A DNA stretch of 16,289 bases from Rhodoplanes sp049284695 (lineage in GTDB: Bacteria; Pseudomonadota; Alphaproteobacteria; Rhizobiales; Xanthobacteraceae). The stretch lies in the NCBI GenBank assembly GCA_049284695.1, contig JBAPYK010000210.1, positions 1-16,289 on the forward strand, in the 5' to 3' direction. A model generated the notes under the pieces. The model was not told the DNA's origin. It saw only the letters and a list, made by a program, of their open reading frames with translations, and did not search any database. A program made the translations under genes and the position numbers. Positions 1 to 7,105 of this stretch are shown here, piece by piece; within the stretch, counting starts at the first letter, position 1; each line of letters begins with the position of its first letter.

Positions 1-435
1 CTCGACCGAGCGGGCGAGCAGCCCGTAAAGGGTGAACGGCTCGTCATAGCCGCGGGCCATCAGGCTCTCGATGACATAGCCGCGCAGCGACTGCGCGGGC
101 ACGCCCTTGACGATGAGCGGATTGAGGCTGTCGAAGGTGCCGAGCAGGCCGACCGTCAGACGGCCGCCTTTCGGCGCATCCGGATCGGCATAGCGGAAAT
201 GGGAGAAGTTCTCCGGCATGGCCGGTGTGCCATGCATGGCGATGGCTGGGCGCGCCTGGGTTCCCGCCAGCGCTGCAGTGGATACGACCAGGAGCGCCGC
301 GAGCACGCCAAGCAACGCAATGCACACCGCCGGCAAGAACCGCGCCGCTTGGCCGAACGACAGATATTCACGTCTCCCCGGCGGTGAGAGGCATGGTCCT
401 GATCGAGCTTGGAGGCGAGCGGGGAGAAACGTCAC
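1..435 (-). CDS. Extracellular solute-binding protein, family 5 (peptide/opine-type ABC importer), N-terminal part
   Basis: This is the N-terminal 145 codons of a periplasmic binding protein that delivers peptides or similar solutes to an ABC importer; the gene runs off the left edge. After a hydrophobic segment (LLGVLAALLVV, about residues 41-51) and a likely cleavage zone near ALAGTQA, the mature protein shows PENFSHFRYADPDAPKGG and then GTFDSLNPLIVKG. These are typical of the family 5 binding proteins found with YejABEF-like importers. The start is uncertain. In-frame candidates are GTG at 435 (used here, the only one that leaves positive charges before the hydrophobic stretch), TTG at 336 and GTG at 327; none has a good ribosome binding site. 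A GGGGAGA followed by GTG at 371 lies one frame off. The family call is fairly firm; the substrate is unknown. Confidence 0.8.
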   Translation of the reverse strand, partial: MTFLPARLQARSGPCLSPPGRREYLSFGQAARFLPAVCIALLGVLAALLVVSTAALAGTQARPAIAMHGTPAMPENFSHFRYADPDAPKGGRLTVGLLGTFDSLNPLIVKGVPAQSLRGYVIESLMARGYDEPFTLYGLLARSVE

Positions 436-513
436 GTTGCGTCATGCCGATTCGTTGTCGCCCTCGAAAAGCTTAGCACACCCGATGTGGCGGAGCTGTG
501 GTATCGCGGCGCG

Positions 514-1152
514 ATGACGAATGACGGCAAGTTCGGGAATCCGCCGTCCGAGCGGATCGTCGATCTTTACGAGCGACAGGCCCACAACTGGGATGCCGAT
601 CGCGGGCGCAGCCTGTTCGAAAAACCTTGGCTCGATCGCTTTGCCGCGCTCCTGCCTCCCGGCGCGTCCATCCTTGATATCGGCTGCGGGTCGGCGGAGC
701 CGATCGGGCGATACCTGATCGAGGAAGGCTTTCATCTCGCCGGGGTCGACTCCTCGCCGACGCTGATCGCCTTGTGCCGCGCGCGGTTCCCCACCCAGAA
801 TTGGACCGTCGCCGACATGCGAACCCTGGCTCTGGGACAGACTTTCCACGGCCTGATCGCCTGGGACAGCTTCTTCCACCTCTCGCACGCGCATCAGCGC
901 CGCATGTTTCCCATCTTCAGAACGCATTCCAAGCCGGGCGCGGCGTTGCTGTTCACCACCGGACCGGCGCACGGCGAGTCGATCGGCAGCTGTCGGGGCG
1001 AGCCGCTCTATCACGCCAGCCTGTCGGCAGCGGAGTACCGCACGCTGTTGGCGGCCAACGGGTTCGCGGTGGTTCGCTCTGTGGCGGAGGACCCGGACTG
1101 CGGCGGCCATACGGTTTGGCTCGCTCAGCTGAATCCCACCGCTGTCCCGTAG
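514..1152 (+). CDS. Class I SAM-dependent methyltransferase
   Basis: Predicted 212-residue cytoplasmic methyltransferase using S-adenosylmethionine. Motif I, the glycine-rich SAM loop, is DIGCGSAEP at residues 55-63. The acidic residue ending strand beta-2 is in GVDSS (77-81). A motif IV-like segment is LIAWDSFFHLS (114-124), followed by post-motif text PGAALLFTTGP (141-151). The methyl acceptor cannot be told from sequence; single-domain enzymes of this form act on small molecules or proteins. ATG at 514 is chosen because the SAM domain starts soon after it. The frame is open back to a TTG at 409, but that extension has no family-like sequence, and no strong ribosome binding site marks either start. 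The 3' end overlaps the convergent rimO by 28 bp, so there is no room for a separate terminator. Confidence 0.85.
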   Translation: MTNDGKFGNPPSERIVDLYERQAHNWDADRGRSLFEKPWLDRFAALLPPGASILDIGCGSAEPIGRYLIEEGFHLAGVDSSPTLIALCRARFPTQNWTVADMRTLALGQTFHGLIAWDSFFHLSHAHQRRMFPIFRTHSKPGAALLFTTGPAHGESIGSCRGEPLYHASLSAAEYRTLLAANGFAVVRSVAEDPDCGGHTVWLAQLNPTAVP

Positions 1153-2489
1153 AGGTCGTAGGCGTCGGCGCGCTCGATTTTCACCGTGGCGATCTCGCCC
1201 GCCCGCAGGGGCCGGCGCGCGGATACATAGACGGCGCCGTCGATCTCGGGTGCATCGGCTTTGCTGCGGCCTTTGGCGAGGTTTTGGCCCGGCTCGTCGA
1301 TAATCACCTGCTGGCGGGTGCCGACCTTGGCCTTCAGGCGCTTTGCCGAGATTGCCTGCTGCAGCTGCATGAAGCGATGCCAGCGCTCCTCTTTCACCTC
1401 GTCCGGCACCGGCGGCGCAAGCTCGTTCGCCACGGCGCCCCTGACCGGCTCGTAGCGGAAGCATCCCACCCGATCGAGGGAAGCCTCGTTGAGCCAATCG
1501 AGCAGGAAGGCGAAGTCCTCCTCGGTCTCGCCGGGAAAGCCGACGATGAACGTCGATCGGATGGTCAGCCCGGGACACATCTGGCGCCAGCGGCGGATGC
1601 GCGCGAGCGTCTTCTCCTGCGCGGCCGGCCTCTTCATGCGCGCGAGCACGGCGGGCGCGGCGTGCTGGAATGGCACGTCGAGGTAGGGGAGCACCTTGCC
1701 CTCCGCCATCAGCGGGATCACCTCGTCGACATGCGGGTAGGGGTAGACATAGTGCAGGCGCACCCACGCGTCGAAGTCGCCGAGCGCGCTCACGAGATCG
1801 ATGAAGCGCGCGCGCACGTCGCGCTCCCCCCAGGCGCTCGATGCGTATTTCAGGTCGGCGCCGTAGGCCGAAGTGTCCTGCGAGATGACAAGCAGCTCTT
1901 TCACGCCGGCATCGACCAGTTTCTCCGCCTCGCGCAGCACGTCGGCGGCGCGGCGCGACACGAGGTCGCCGCGCAGTCGCGGAATGATGCAGAAGGTGCA
2001 GCGGTTGTTGCAGCCTTCGGAAATCTTCAGATAGGCGTAGTGGCGCGGCGTGAGCTTGACGCCCTGCGGCGGCACCAGATCGAGGAACGGCGCGTGCGGC
2101 CGCGGTGCGGCGCGATGCACCGCATCCATCACCTTCTCGTATTGTTGCGGTCCGGTCACCGCGAGCACGTTGGGGTGACGCTCCGTGATCGTTTCCGGCT
2201 CCGCTCCCAGGCAGCCGGTCACGATCACCTTGCCGTTCTCGGCAAGCGCATCGCCGATCGCCTGCAGCGATTCCGCTTTGGCGGTGTCGAGAAAGCCGCA
2301 GGTGTTCACGATCACCAGGTCAGCGCCCTGGTGGGTGCGCGTAAGCTCATAGCCCTCCGCCTTGAGCCGCGTGACGATGCGCTCGGAATCGACCAGCGCC
2401 TTCGGACAGCCGAGCGAAACGAAGCTGATTTTTGCCGTGCGCGCCGCTTCGATATCGATCGGCGCGTCCGGCCTGGACGGGTCTTGCAT
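1125..2489 (-). CDS. rimO: Ribosomal protein S12 methylthiotransferase RimO
   Basis: A 454-residue radical SAM enzyme of the methylthiotransferase family that adds a methylthio group to an aspartate of ribosomal protein S12. The N-terminal UPF0004 domain begins with SLGCPKALVDSE (25-36) and supplies three cysteines for the auxiliary 4Fe-4S cluster: C28, C64 (VNTCGF) and C93 (TGCLGAEPE). The radical SAM motif is EGCNNRCTFCIIPRLRG, with C160, C164 and C167. A C-terminal TRAM domain ends near DAYDLYG. The CPKALVDSE signature and the DYDLYG-type ending separate RimO from MiaB. Length matches the family. The start ATG at 2489 lies about 15 residues before the first conserved strand; its ribosome binding site is weak. 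The gene is divergent from the histidine kinase across about 200 bp. Confidence 0.96.
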   Translation of the reverse strand: MQDPSRPDAPIDIEAARTAKISFVSLGCPKALVDSERIVTRLKAEGYELTRTHQGADLVIVNTCGFLDTAKAESLQAIGDALAENGKVIVTGCLGAEPETITERHPNVLAVTGPQQYEKVMDAVHRAAPRPHAPFLDLVPPQGVKLTPRHYAYLKISEGCNNRCTFCIIPRLRGDLVSRRAADVLREAEKLVDAGVKELLVISQDTSAYGADLKYASSAWGERDVRARFIDLVSALGDFDAWVRLHYVYPYPHVDEVIPLMAEGKVLPYLDVPFQHAAPAVLARMKRPAAQEKTLARIRRWRQMCPGLTIRSTFIVGFPGETEEDFAFLLDWLNEASLDRVGCFRYEPVRGAVANELAPPVPDEVKEERWHRFMQLQQAISAKRLKAKVGTRQQVIIDEPGQNLAKGRSKADAPEIDGAVYVSARRPLRAGEIATVKIERADAYDLYGTAVGFS

Positions 2490-2536
2490 CGACTAACCGT
2501 GTCCCAGTTGGGAGCCGCCAAGCCCCAAAGGCATTG

Positions 2537-2565
2537 CCTATATTCCCAAAAAAAGCCACGACCAA
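2537..2565 (-). promoter_or_regulatory. Possible sigma-70-type promoter for rimO
   Basis: On the minus strand, TTGGTC (2565-2560) and TATAGG (2542-2537) are separated by exactly 17 bp, including a run of seven T. The -10 box ends about 47 bp before the rimO ATG. The -35 box matches the consensus at only three positions, so this is a candidate from spacing and placement, not a firm call. Confidence 0.3.
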
Positions 2566-2688
2566 TTGGCGGAATGCACGACGAACGACGCCTCCAAAGC
2601 AACGAAAAGAAGCACTTGGCATGGCCGCATCGGACGAAAGTACCCCTGTCGTCGAGCCGCCGCCGAACTCCGCGCTCCGGACGTCACC

Positions 2689-3828
2689 ATGCGCGCCCTC
2701 GAGCAGCGCATTCGCCAACAGGAGATTCTGTCCGAACTTGGCGTCATGGCGCTCCAGGGCACGACGTTCGATCAATTGCTGGCGGAAACCGCTCGGCTCA
2801 CGGCCGAGGGATTGCGCGCCGAATTTTGCAAGGTCATGGAATATGTCCCGTCGCAGAATTGCTTTCTCGTCCGGGCGGGGGTGGGCTGGGGCCCGGGCGT
2901 CGTCGGCGTCGCAAAGGTGGGCGCCGACCTTGCGTCGCCGGCCGGTTTTGCCTTGCGGACGGGCAAGCCCGTCATCTCCAATCATCTTGAAAACGAAGAG
3001 CGGTTCAGAACGCCTGAATTGCTCATGAGGCATGGCATTCGCCGCGCGATGAACGTCATCCTTCAGGGCGACCGCCAGCCCTTCGGAGTGCTGGAGGTCG
3101 ACAGCCGGTCGGATGATGAGTTCGTTCCCCAGGACATCGCATTCCTTCAGGGGGCCGCCAACATCCTCGGCATGGCGATCGAAAGGGAGCGGTACGAACG
3201 CAGCCTCAAGGCGGCGCTCGGCCGGCACCAGGTTCTGTTGAAGGAAATGAACCATCGCGTGAAGAACAGCTTGGCGATGGTGAGCGGCATGCTGCGCCTG
3301 CAGGCGGCCGCGGACGACGACCCGGAGCTGACGCGCCGCCTCGAGGAGGCGTCGGCGCGGATCGCCGCAATCGCGAGAGCGCATGAGCGGCTCTATCAGG
3401 GAAGCGACATCGAAAACATGGATGTCGGGCTCTACATCGAGCAGGTTTGTCGCGACTCCGACGAAATCGTTGCTTCTTGCGACGTCAAGATCGAAACACA
3501 ACGCGGGATAACGATGGCCGTCAATCGCGCCATCTCGGTCGCGCTTATTGTCGTCGAGCTGACAACGAACGCGGCGAAATGCGCGTATCAGGACAAGCCG
3601 GACGGCAAAATCTGGGTGCGCCTCGACCGGACGGGGGACAACGAAATCACCCTGTCAGTGCGCGACGAAGGCCGGGGATTGCCGGACGATTTCGATCCAC
3701 TCAAGGCGAAAGGTCTCGGCATGCGGATCATTTCGAGTTTCGCGAAGCAGCTCGGCGCGACATTGTCGGTCAAGTCCGGCGCGCCGGGCACGGAATTCTG
3801 CCTCAAAGTCCCGATCTCGGCCGTGTAG
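2689..3828 (+). CDS. GAF-domain sensor histidine kinase (HisKA_2/HWE type)
   Basis: A 379-residue cytoplasmic sensor kinase with no membrane segment. A GAF domain spans about residues 17-165 (from LSELGVMALQG to LGMAIERERY) and probably binds a small molecule or chromophore. The dimerisation and phosphotransfer helix carries KEMNHRVKNSLAMV, with phospho-acceptor H189, typical of the HisKA_2/HWE group. The ATPase domain shows an N-box ELTTNAAKCAY (290-300, N294), G1 DEGRGLP (326-332) and G2 KGLGMRI (341-347). No response regulator lies next to it, so the partner is unknown. ATG at 2689 is used because everything before it in this frame looks non-coding. A convincing N-terminal leader, starting at ATG 2621, lies upstream in another frame, so a single-base defect may have cut off about 22 residues. 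The 3' end is 20 bp from the convergent membrane protein gene. Confidence 0.92.
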   Translation: MRALEQRIRQQEILSELGVMALQGTTFDQLLAETARLTAEGLRAEFCKVMEYVPSQNCFLVRAGVGWGPGVVGVAKVGADLASPAGFALRTGKPVISNHLENEERFRTPELLMRHGIRRAMNVILQGDRQPFGVLEVDSRSDDEFVPQDIAFLQGAANILGMAIERERYERSLKAALGRHQVLLKEMNHRVKNSLAMVSGMLRLQAAADDDPELTRRLEEASARIAAIARAHERLYQGSDIENMDVGLYIEQVCRDSDEIVASCDVKIETQRGITMAVNRAISVALIVVELTTNAAKCAYQDKPDGKIWVRLDRTGDNEITLSVRDEGRGLPDDFDPLKAKGLGMRIISSFAKQLGATLSVKSGAPGTEFCLKVPISAV

Positions 3829-3848
3829 CGCCAGCATCCTGCCGCCTC

Positions 3849-4589
3849 TCAGGTCGGAGAACGCGCCAGCACGCGCGAGCGCACCAGCCAGGGCAGGAGC
3901 GCGAGCAGGAATGCGAGCCCGACCAGTCCGGCGATGATGACGACGCGCCCCGGCCACGGGCCGAGCGCCGCCACAAAGGGCGGAATGGCCTTCGCCGACG
4001 CCGGGTTGCCGATGTAGCCGTAGTTCGCGCCAAGCCCGATATCGATCGGCATGACGACGGCGAAATAGCCGAGCGACACGAGCGAAGCGCGGCCGAAGTC
4101 GCCCCAGTCCGGGCGGAAGCGCAGCACTGCGAGGTCGTAGATCGCGTAGCCGAAGATGATCGTATGGGCGATCCAGAAAAACCAGAACAGGAACGAGGTC
4201 GGGCCGTAAGTCAGTGTGGGCTGAATAAAGGCCTGGCTCGTCAGGGCGATCGCCCAGAAATACAGCGTCGCCCGGAGCCAGCGGTTGAGCGTGAGCAAGG
4301 CAGTCGGCGCCAGCAGGCCGCCGAGATCGCATATGTGCAACGGTAATCCGTCGCGAAGGTCGATCCCGTTCCAATTCCAGACGGTATTATAGGCCGCCCA
4401 CATCGCGATGGCGAAGACGGTCATTGCCTGGCGCAGCCGCCGCTCCGCCGTCTTGTTCAAGCGCCGGGCGAGCAGGACCAAGGCTGCGATCACGGCGAAA
4501 CAGACGACGACCGATACGAGATGCAAACCGCTGTATGGGACAAAAACGTCCCACGGACCGGCTTGGCTGACGGGGGTCGAGATCGGCAC
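3849..4589 (-). CDS. TIGR02206/YwaF-like integral membrane protein
   Basis: A 246-residue membrane protein with about six or seven hydrophobic helices (for example LVSVVVCFAVIAALVLLA, FWFFWIAHTIIFGYAI and VVIIAGLVGLAFLLALL). The conserved core LPLHICDLGGLLAP (HICD at 85-88 from this start), an upstream GLH at 21-23 and a polar loop with YGYIGNP fit the TIGR02206/YwaF family, also linked to the TMEM164 group. Its biochemical role in bacteria is not established. GTG at 4589 is preferred because AAGGCGAG sits six bases upstream (plus coordinates 4596-4603) and the family begins just before this point. A longer in-frame version from ATG 4670 would add 27 basic residues and lacks a good ribosome binding site. 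The gene is divergent from the SDR gene and convergent with the kinase. Confidence 0.85.
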   Translation of the reverse strand: MPISTPVSQAGPWDVFVPYSGLHLVSVVVCFAVIAALVLLARRLNKTAERRLRQAMTVFAIAMWAAYNTVWNWNGIDLRDGLPLHICDLGGLLAPTALLTLNRWLRATLYFWAIALTSQAFIQPTLTYGPTSFLFWFFWIAHTIIFGYAIYDLAVLRFRPDWGDFGRASLVSLGYFAVVMPIDIGLGANYGYIGNPASAKAIPPFVAALGPWPGRVVIIAGLVGLAFLLALLPWLVRSRVLARSPT

Positions 4590-4872
4590 GGTTGGCTCGC
4601 CTTGCGGTAAGAGCGTGCGCCACCGGCTCCATCGGAGGGGACGCCGCGCGATAGAACCAAAACGCATCATCGCGGCGGGAGCGGCCCGCTGGAATCGCAG
4701 CAGCGACAGATGCGTTCGATTCGCAAACGAACTAGCACAGATGAGGTCTTGCGCCGAGACTTGCCTGCGGATGGCGGCTCGGCCACATCTTCGGCAATGG
4801 CGTACCTGAACAAGGCCGAGATGAGGGCCGCGGGAATTTCCTTAACCTCCCGCTATAACCGAGGAAACCAGG

Positions 4873-5727
4873 ATGGCAAGCCTTGCCGGCAAGACTGTCG
4901 TCATCACCGGAGGAACCGGCGGGCTAGGGTTTCAGACAGCGCTTGCGCTCGCGGGCCTGGGCGCGCGGCTCGTCCTCATCGGGCGCGACGCCGCGCGGGG
5001 CGAGGTTGCACGCGAATACCTTCGACGCCGACCTGTGAACGCCGCGGTGGAGGCGCATTACGCTGACCTGTCCAAGCTCGGCGATGTCCGCAGGATCGCC
5101 GCGGCGCTTGGGGAAAAACTCGATCGCATCGATGTGTTGGTTAACAATGCCGGCGCGATCTTCGACCGCAGGGGGGTCACGGAAGACGGCCTCGAGCGCA
5201 CATTTGCGCTTAATCACATGGGCTATTTCCTGCTCGCGCAGCTCTTGCAGGACAAGCTCCGGCGCTCGGCGCCGGCGCGCATCGTGAACGTCGCCTCCGA
5301 AGCGCATCGCGGCGCGCGGCTCGACTTCGCCGATCTTCAAAGCAGCAAAAGCTACAGCGGCTGGAAGGCATATCGCCGCTCCAAACTGTGCAACATTCTG
5401 TTCACACGGGAATTGGCCCGGCGTCTTGCCGGAAGCGGCGTTACCGCGAACTGCGTTCATCCGGGGTTCTGCGCGACCAGCATCGGCAACAACACCTCCA
5501 CATGGTACCGGCGCGGCGTTCGGCTCACTAAGTTCCTGTTCGCCATCCCGCCTGAACGTGGAGCCAAGACCCTGATCTATGCGGCGGCCGCGCCCGAGCT
5601 TGCGGAGGTGAGCGGTGGCTATTTCATTGACTGCCGGGCCGCGACGCCCTCGCAGGAGGCGCAGGACGGGGAGACCGCCAAGAAGTTGTGGGCGGCGAGC
5701 GCGCACATTGCCAGTCTGAACGATTAA
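4873..5727 (+). CDS. Short-chain dehydrogenase/reductase (retinol dehydrogenase-like)
   Basis: A 284-residue NAD(P)-dependent oxidoreductase with a Rossmann fold. The cofactor loop is TGGTGGLG (12-19). R38 in GRDAARG after strand beta-2 suggests NADP(H) preference, and DL (65-66) fits the adenine pocket. The NNAG motif is at 91-94, and catalytic residues are N114 (ALNHMGYF), S142 (NVASEAHRG), Y167 and K171 (YRRSK). The region after the active site, VHPGFCAT, followed by helices with ERGAKTLIYAA, resembles the RDH11-14/WW-oxidoreductase-like branch that is common as single genes in bacteria. The true substrate is unknown. ATG at 4873 has a purine-rich ribosome binding site (GAGGAAACCAGG) directly before it. 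The gene seems to be monocistronic. Confidence 0.92.
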   Translation: MASLAGKTVVITGGTGGLGFQTALALAGLGARLVLIGRDAARGEVAREYLRRRPVNAAVEAHYADLSKLGDVRRIAAALGEKLDRIDVLVNNAGAIFDRRGVTEDGLERTFALNHMGYFLLAQLLQDKLRRSAPARIVNVASEAHRGARLDFADLQSSKSYSGWKAYRRSKLCNILFTRELARRLAGSGVTANCVHPGFCATSIGNNTSTWYRRGVRLTKFLFAIPPERGAKTLIYAAAAPELAEVSGGYFIDCRAATPSQEAQDGETAKKLWAASAHIASLND

Positions 5728-5897
5728 GCGGCCCGGCGGGGCATCTTTTGCGGAAATCTGCCGATATCCGGGAACTTTTCTGCAACCTTCTCGTTACCTC
5801 GCCGACTACGCAGTGAGGGGGATCAGCGACTTTTATGGTTTTCAGCGCGCTTCGCGCCACGGGCGCGCGTCCCCGCCGTTTTGACAGGGAGACGTCA

Positions 5898-6278
5898 ATG
5901 ACTCGAATGCATGCTTCTTGGCCGCGCAACCTGGGGGTGCTCGCGGCCGTTTCGATTGCCGCTGCAATCGGGATGGCCGGACCGGCCAACGCCCGAACCG
6001 ACTTCGATGGCGAATGGAGCGTGGTCATCGTTACCAACAAAGGCGATTGCGAACGCTCGTACCGGGCGCCGATCACCATCAGCAACGGCAACTTCATCAA
6101 TGTCGGCGTCAACATGGTGGACGTCTCCGGAAAGGTCCGCGCGGACGGCAAGCTGACGGTGCACGTGAGCCGTGGCGAGAAGAGCGCGGTCGGGCTGGGA
6201 CGGCTGACGGCAACGTCCGGGTCGGGCTCGTGGAAGGGTGGCGCATGCGCCGGCACTTGGACGGCTGTGCGGCGCTGA
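5898..6278 (+). CDS. Small secreted hypothetical protein (FDGEW-type)
   Basis: A 126-residue protein with a clear Sec signal peptide: MTRMHASWPRN, then the hydrophobic stretch LGVLAAVSIAAAIGMAG, with cleavage likely after PANA. The mature part starts FDGEWSVVIVTNKGDCERSYR and continues as short beta-strand-like pieces (NVSGKV-like, GSGSWKGGACAGTWTAVRR). Two cysteines (CERSYR and ACAGTW) could form a disulfide. I recall similar small secreted proteins as multicopy, uncharacterised families in Bradyrhizobium relatives; no function is known. ATG at 5898 is chosen over an upstream ATG at 5835 because AGGGAGA lies five bases before it and the signal peptide begins there. Confidence 0.8.
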   Translation: MTRMHASWPRNLGVLAAVSIAAAIGMAGPANARTDFDGEWSVVIVTNKGDCERSYRAPITISNGNFINVGVNMVDVSGKVRADGKLTVHVSRGEKSAVGLGRLTATSGSGSWKGGACAGTWTAVRR

Positions 6279-6327
6279 GCAGACGGTAATCGACGTTGGG
6301 AGGCCCAGGATCGGGGCGTTGAACTTG

Positions 6328-6369
6328 CTGCCTGGCTGAAGGAAAACTCAGAAACGCCCGGCCAGGCAG
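6328..6369. repeat. Perfect 9-bp inverted repeat
   Basis: CTGCCTGGC at 6328-6336 pairs exactly with GCCAGGCAG at 6361-6369, leaving a 24-base loop. It lies 50 bp after the stop codon of the secreted protein gene, in the convergent intergenic space and 11 bp before the stronger hairpin. It may contribute to transcript 3' end structure. Confidence 0.6.
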
Positions 6370-6380
6370 GCGGTTGAGTG

Positions 6381-6437
6381 CGGAGCGAATTCCGCCTCCT
6401 TTCCGAAGGAGACGGAATTCGCTCCGTTTCGATTTTT
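6381..6437 (+). terminator. Long near-perfect hairpin followed by a T-rich tract; also member of a palindromic repeat family
   Basis: CGGAGCGAATTCCG plus CTCCTT (6381-6401, one unpaired base at 6395) pairs with AAGGAG plus CGGAATTCGCTCCG (6406-6426), giving 20 paired bases of 21 with a 4-base TCCG loop. On the plus strand it is followed by TTTCGATTTTT (6427-6437), the layout of an intrinsic terminator. It lies between convergent genes and could end transcription from the secreted protein gene about 100 bp upstream. The same core, GGAGCGAATTCCG, occurs in another palindrome at 13081-13120, so the hairpin may be a dispersed repeat that also terminates transcription. Confidence 0.65.
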
Positions 6438-6493
6438 GCAAAGTATCTTCTGCCGGCGAACGGCGGGCGATCCGCCGGATCAGCGCGTGGCCC

Positions 6494-6877
6494 TTACGCC
6501 GATTGGCCGCCGTCGATCACCTGAAACAAGCGCAGGCAAGGAGGCGGCGGCGCCTTCGCCTCGCCACGGGGCCTCCTGGCGCTCCTCGAATTAGCGACAC
6601 CGCCTGCCAACAGAGCGGAGACGGCCTGCAGCCGCATCGGCAGCCTCTCGCCGGCGAACGTGAGTTTCTCGCAGTGGTCGAGGGCGTGGTCGAGCAGGGC
6701 GCGTGTGCGCAGGTCGGCCGGATCGAGGGCCGCGCGTTCCGCCTTGATGGCCTCGAACAGCCGCGACGCGAGCAAGGCTGCATGCGTGGCGGACACGCGC
6801 TTACCTGCCGGCGGTTCGATCGCGCTCGCGACCGTCGCCGCAATGTCGATCAGCTTCTCCAAACCTTGCGCCTGCAT
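6494..6877 (-). CDS. Small hypothetical protein, mostly helical
   Basis: A 127-residue protein that I do not recognise. Residues about 5-95 look like amphipathic helices (LEKLIDIAATVASAIE, ATHAALLASRLFEAIKAER, LRTRALLDHALDHCEKL). The C-terminus is basic, then proline-rich (KAPPPPC). No signal peptide or membrane segment is seen. ATG at 6877 is preferred because GAGG lies six bases upstream; a second in-frame ATG at 6889 has a poorer site. Codon usage supports coding in this frame more than in the overlapping plus-strand frames. The gene is divergent from the DUF2147 gene and convergent with the FDGEW-type gene. The last 35 residues look less natural, so a frameshift near the 3' end is possible. 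Confidence 0.55.
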   Translation of the reverse strand: MQAQGLEKLIDIAATVASAIEPPAGKRVSATHAALLASRLFEAIKAERAALDPADLRTRALLDHALDHCEKLTFAGERLPMRLQAVSALLAGGVANSRSARRPRGEAKAPPPPCLRLFQVIDGGQSA

Positions 6878-7105
6878 CGTGGGCCTCATTGCCGGATCGA
6901 ACGTCCGGCTGAGCCTCAGTGATAACTGATTCGCCGTCGCTCAAGGCAGCCGGCGAGGCTTTTGGGGCGTCGCCGCCGCCTTTATCGACCGGGGAATCGG
7001 GCGCCGCCGGCCTTGTGTGCGCCGGCTCACAAACTGCGAACAGCAGCCGGTCCATTTTCTGCGCGACAGGGGCGACGTCCTCGGCCCCTATGATGGGAGG
7101 ATCCC

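Noticed and set aside
442..1767. Long minus-strand open frame of 441 codons
   Set aside because: It is antisense to the methyltransferase and out of frame with rimO. Its translation is Arg/Ala/Gly-rich with no motif, which is typical of a shadow frame in GC-rich DNA.
774..2990. Long plus-strand open frame of 738 codons
   Set aside because: It runs antisense to all of rimO and out of frame with both plus-strand genes, and it has no recognisable domain.
4854..4859. TATAAC before the SDR gene as a -10 box
   Set aside because: It lies 13 bp from the ATG, too close to leave the ribosome binding site in the transcript, and there is no matching -35 box.
6801..7055. Minus-strand 84-codon frame MDRLLFAVCEPAHTRP...
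   Set aside because: Its second half is the shadow of the small helical gene at 6494-6877. A frameshifted join to that gene is possible but not supported by any recognisable sequence.
7068..7089. AGGGGC/GCCCCT hairpin before the DUF2147 gene
   Set aside because: The stem is only 6 bp and ends before the ribosome binding site; it is too weak to call a riboswitch or terminator.
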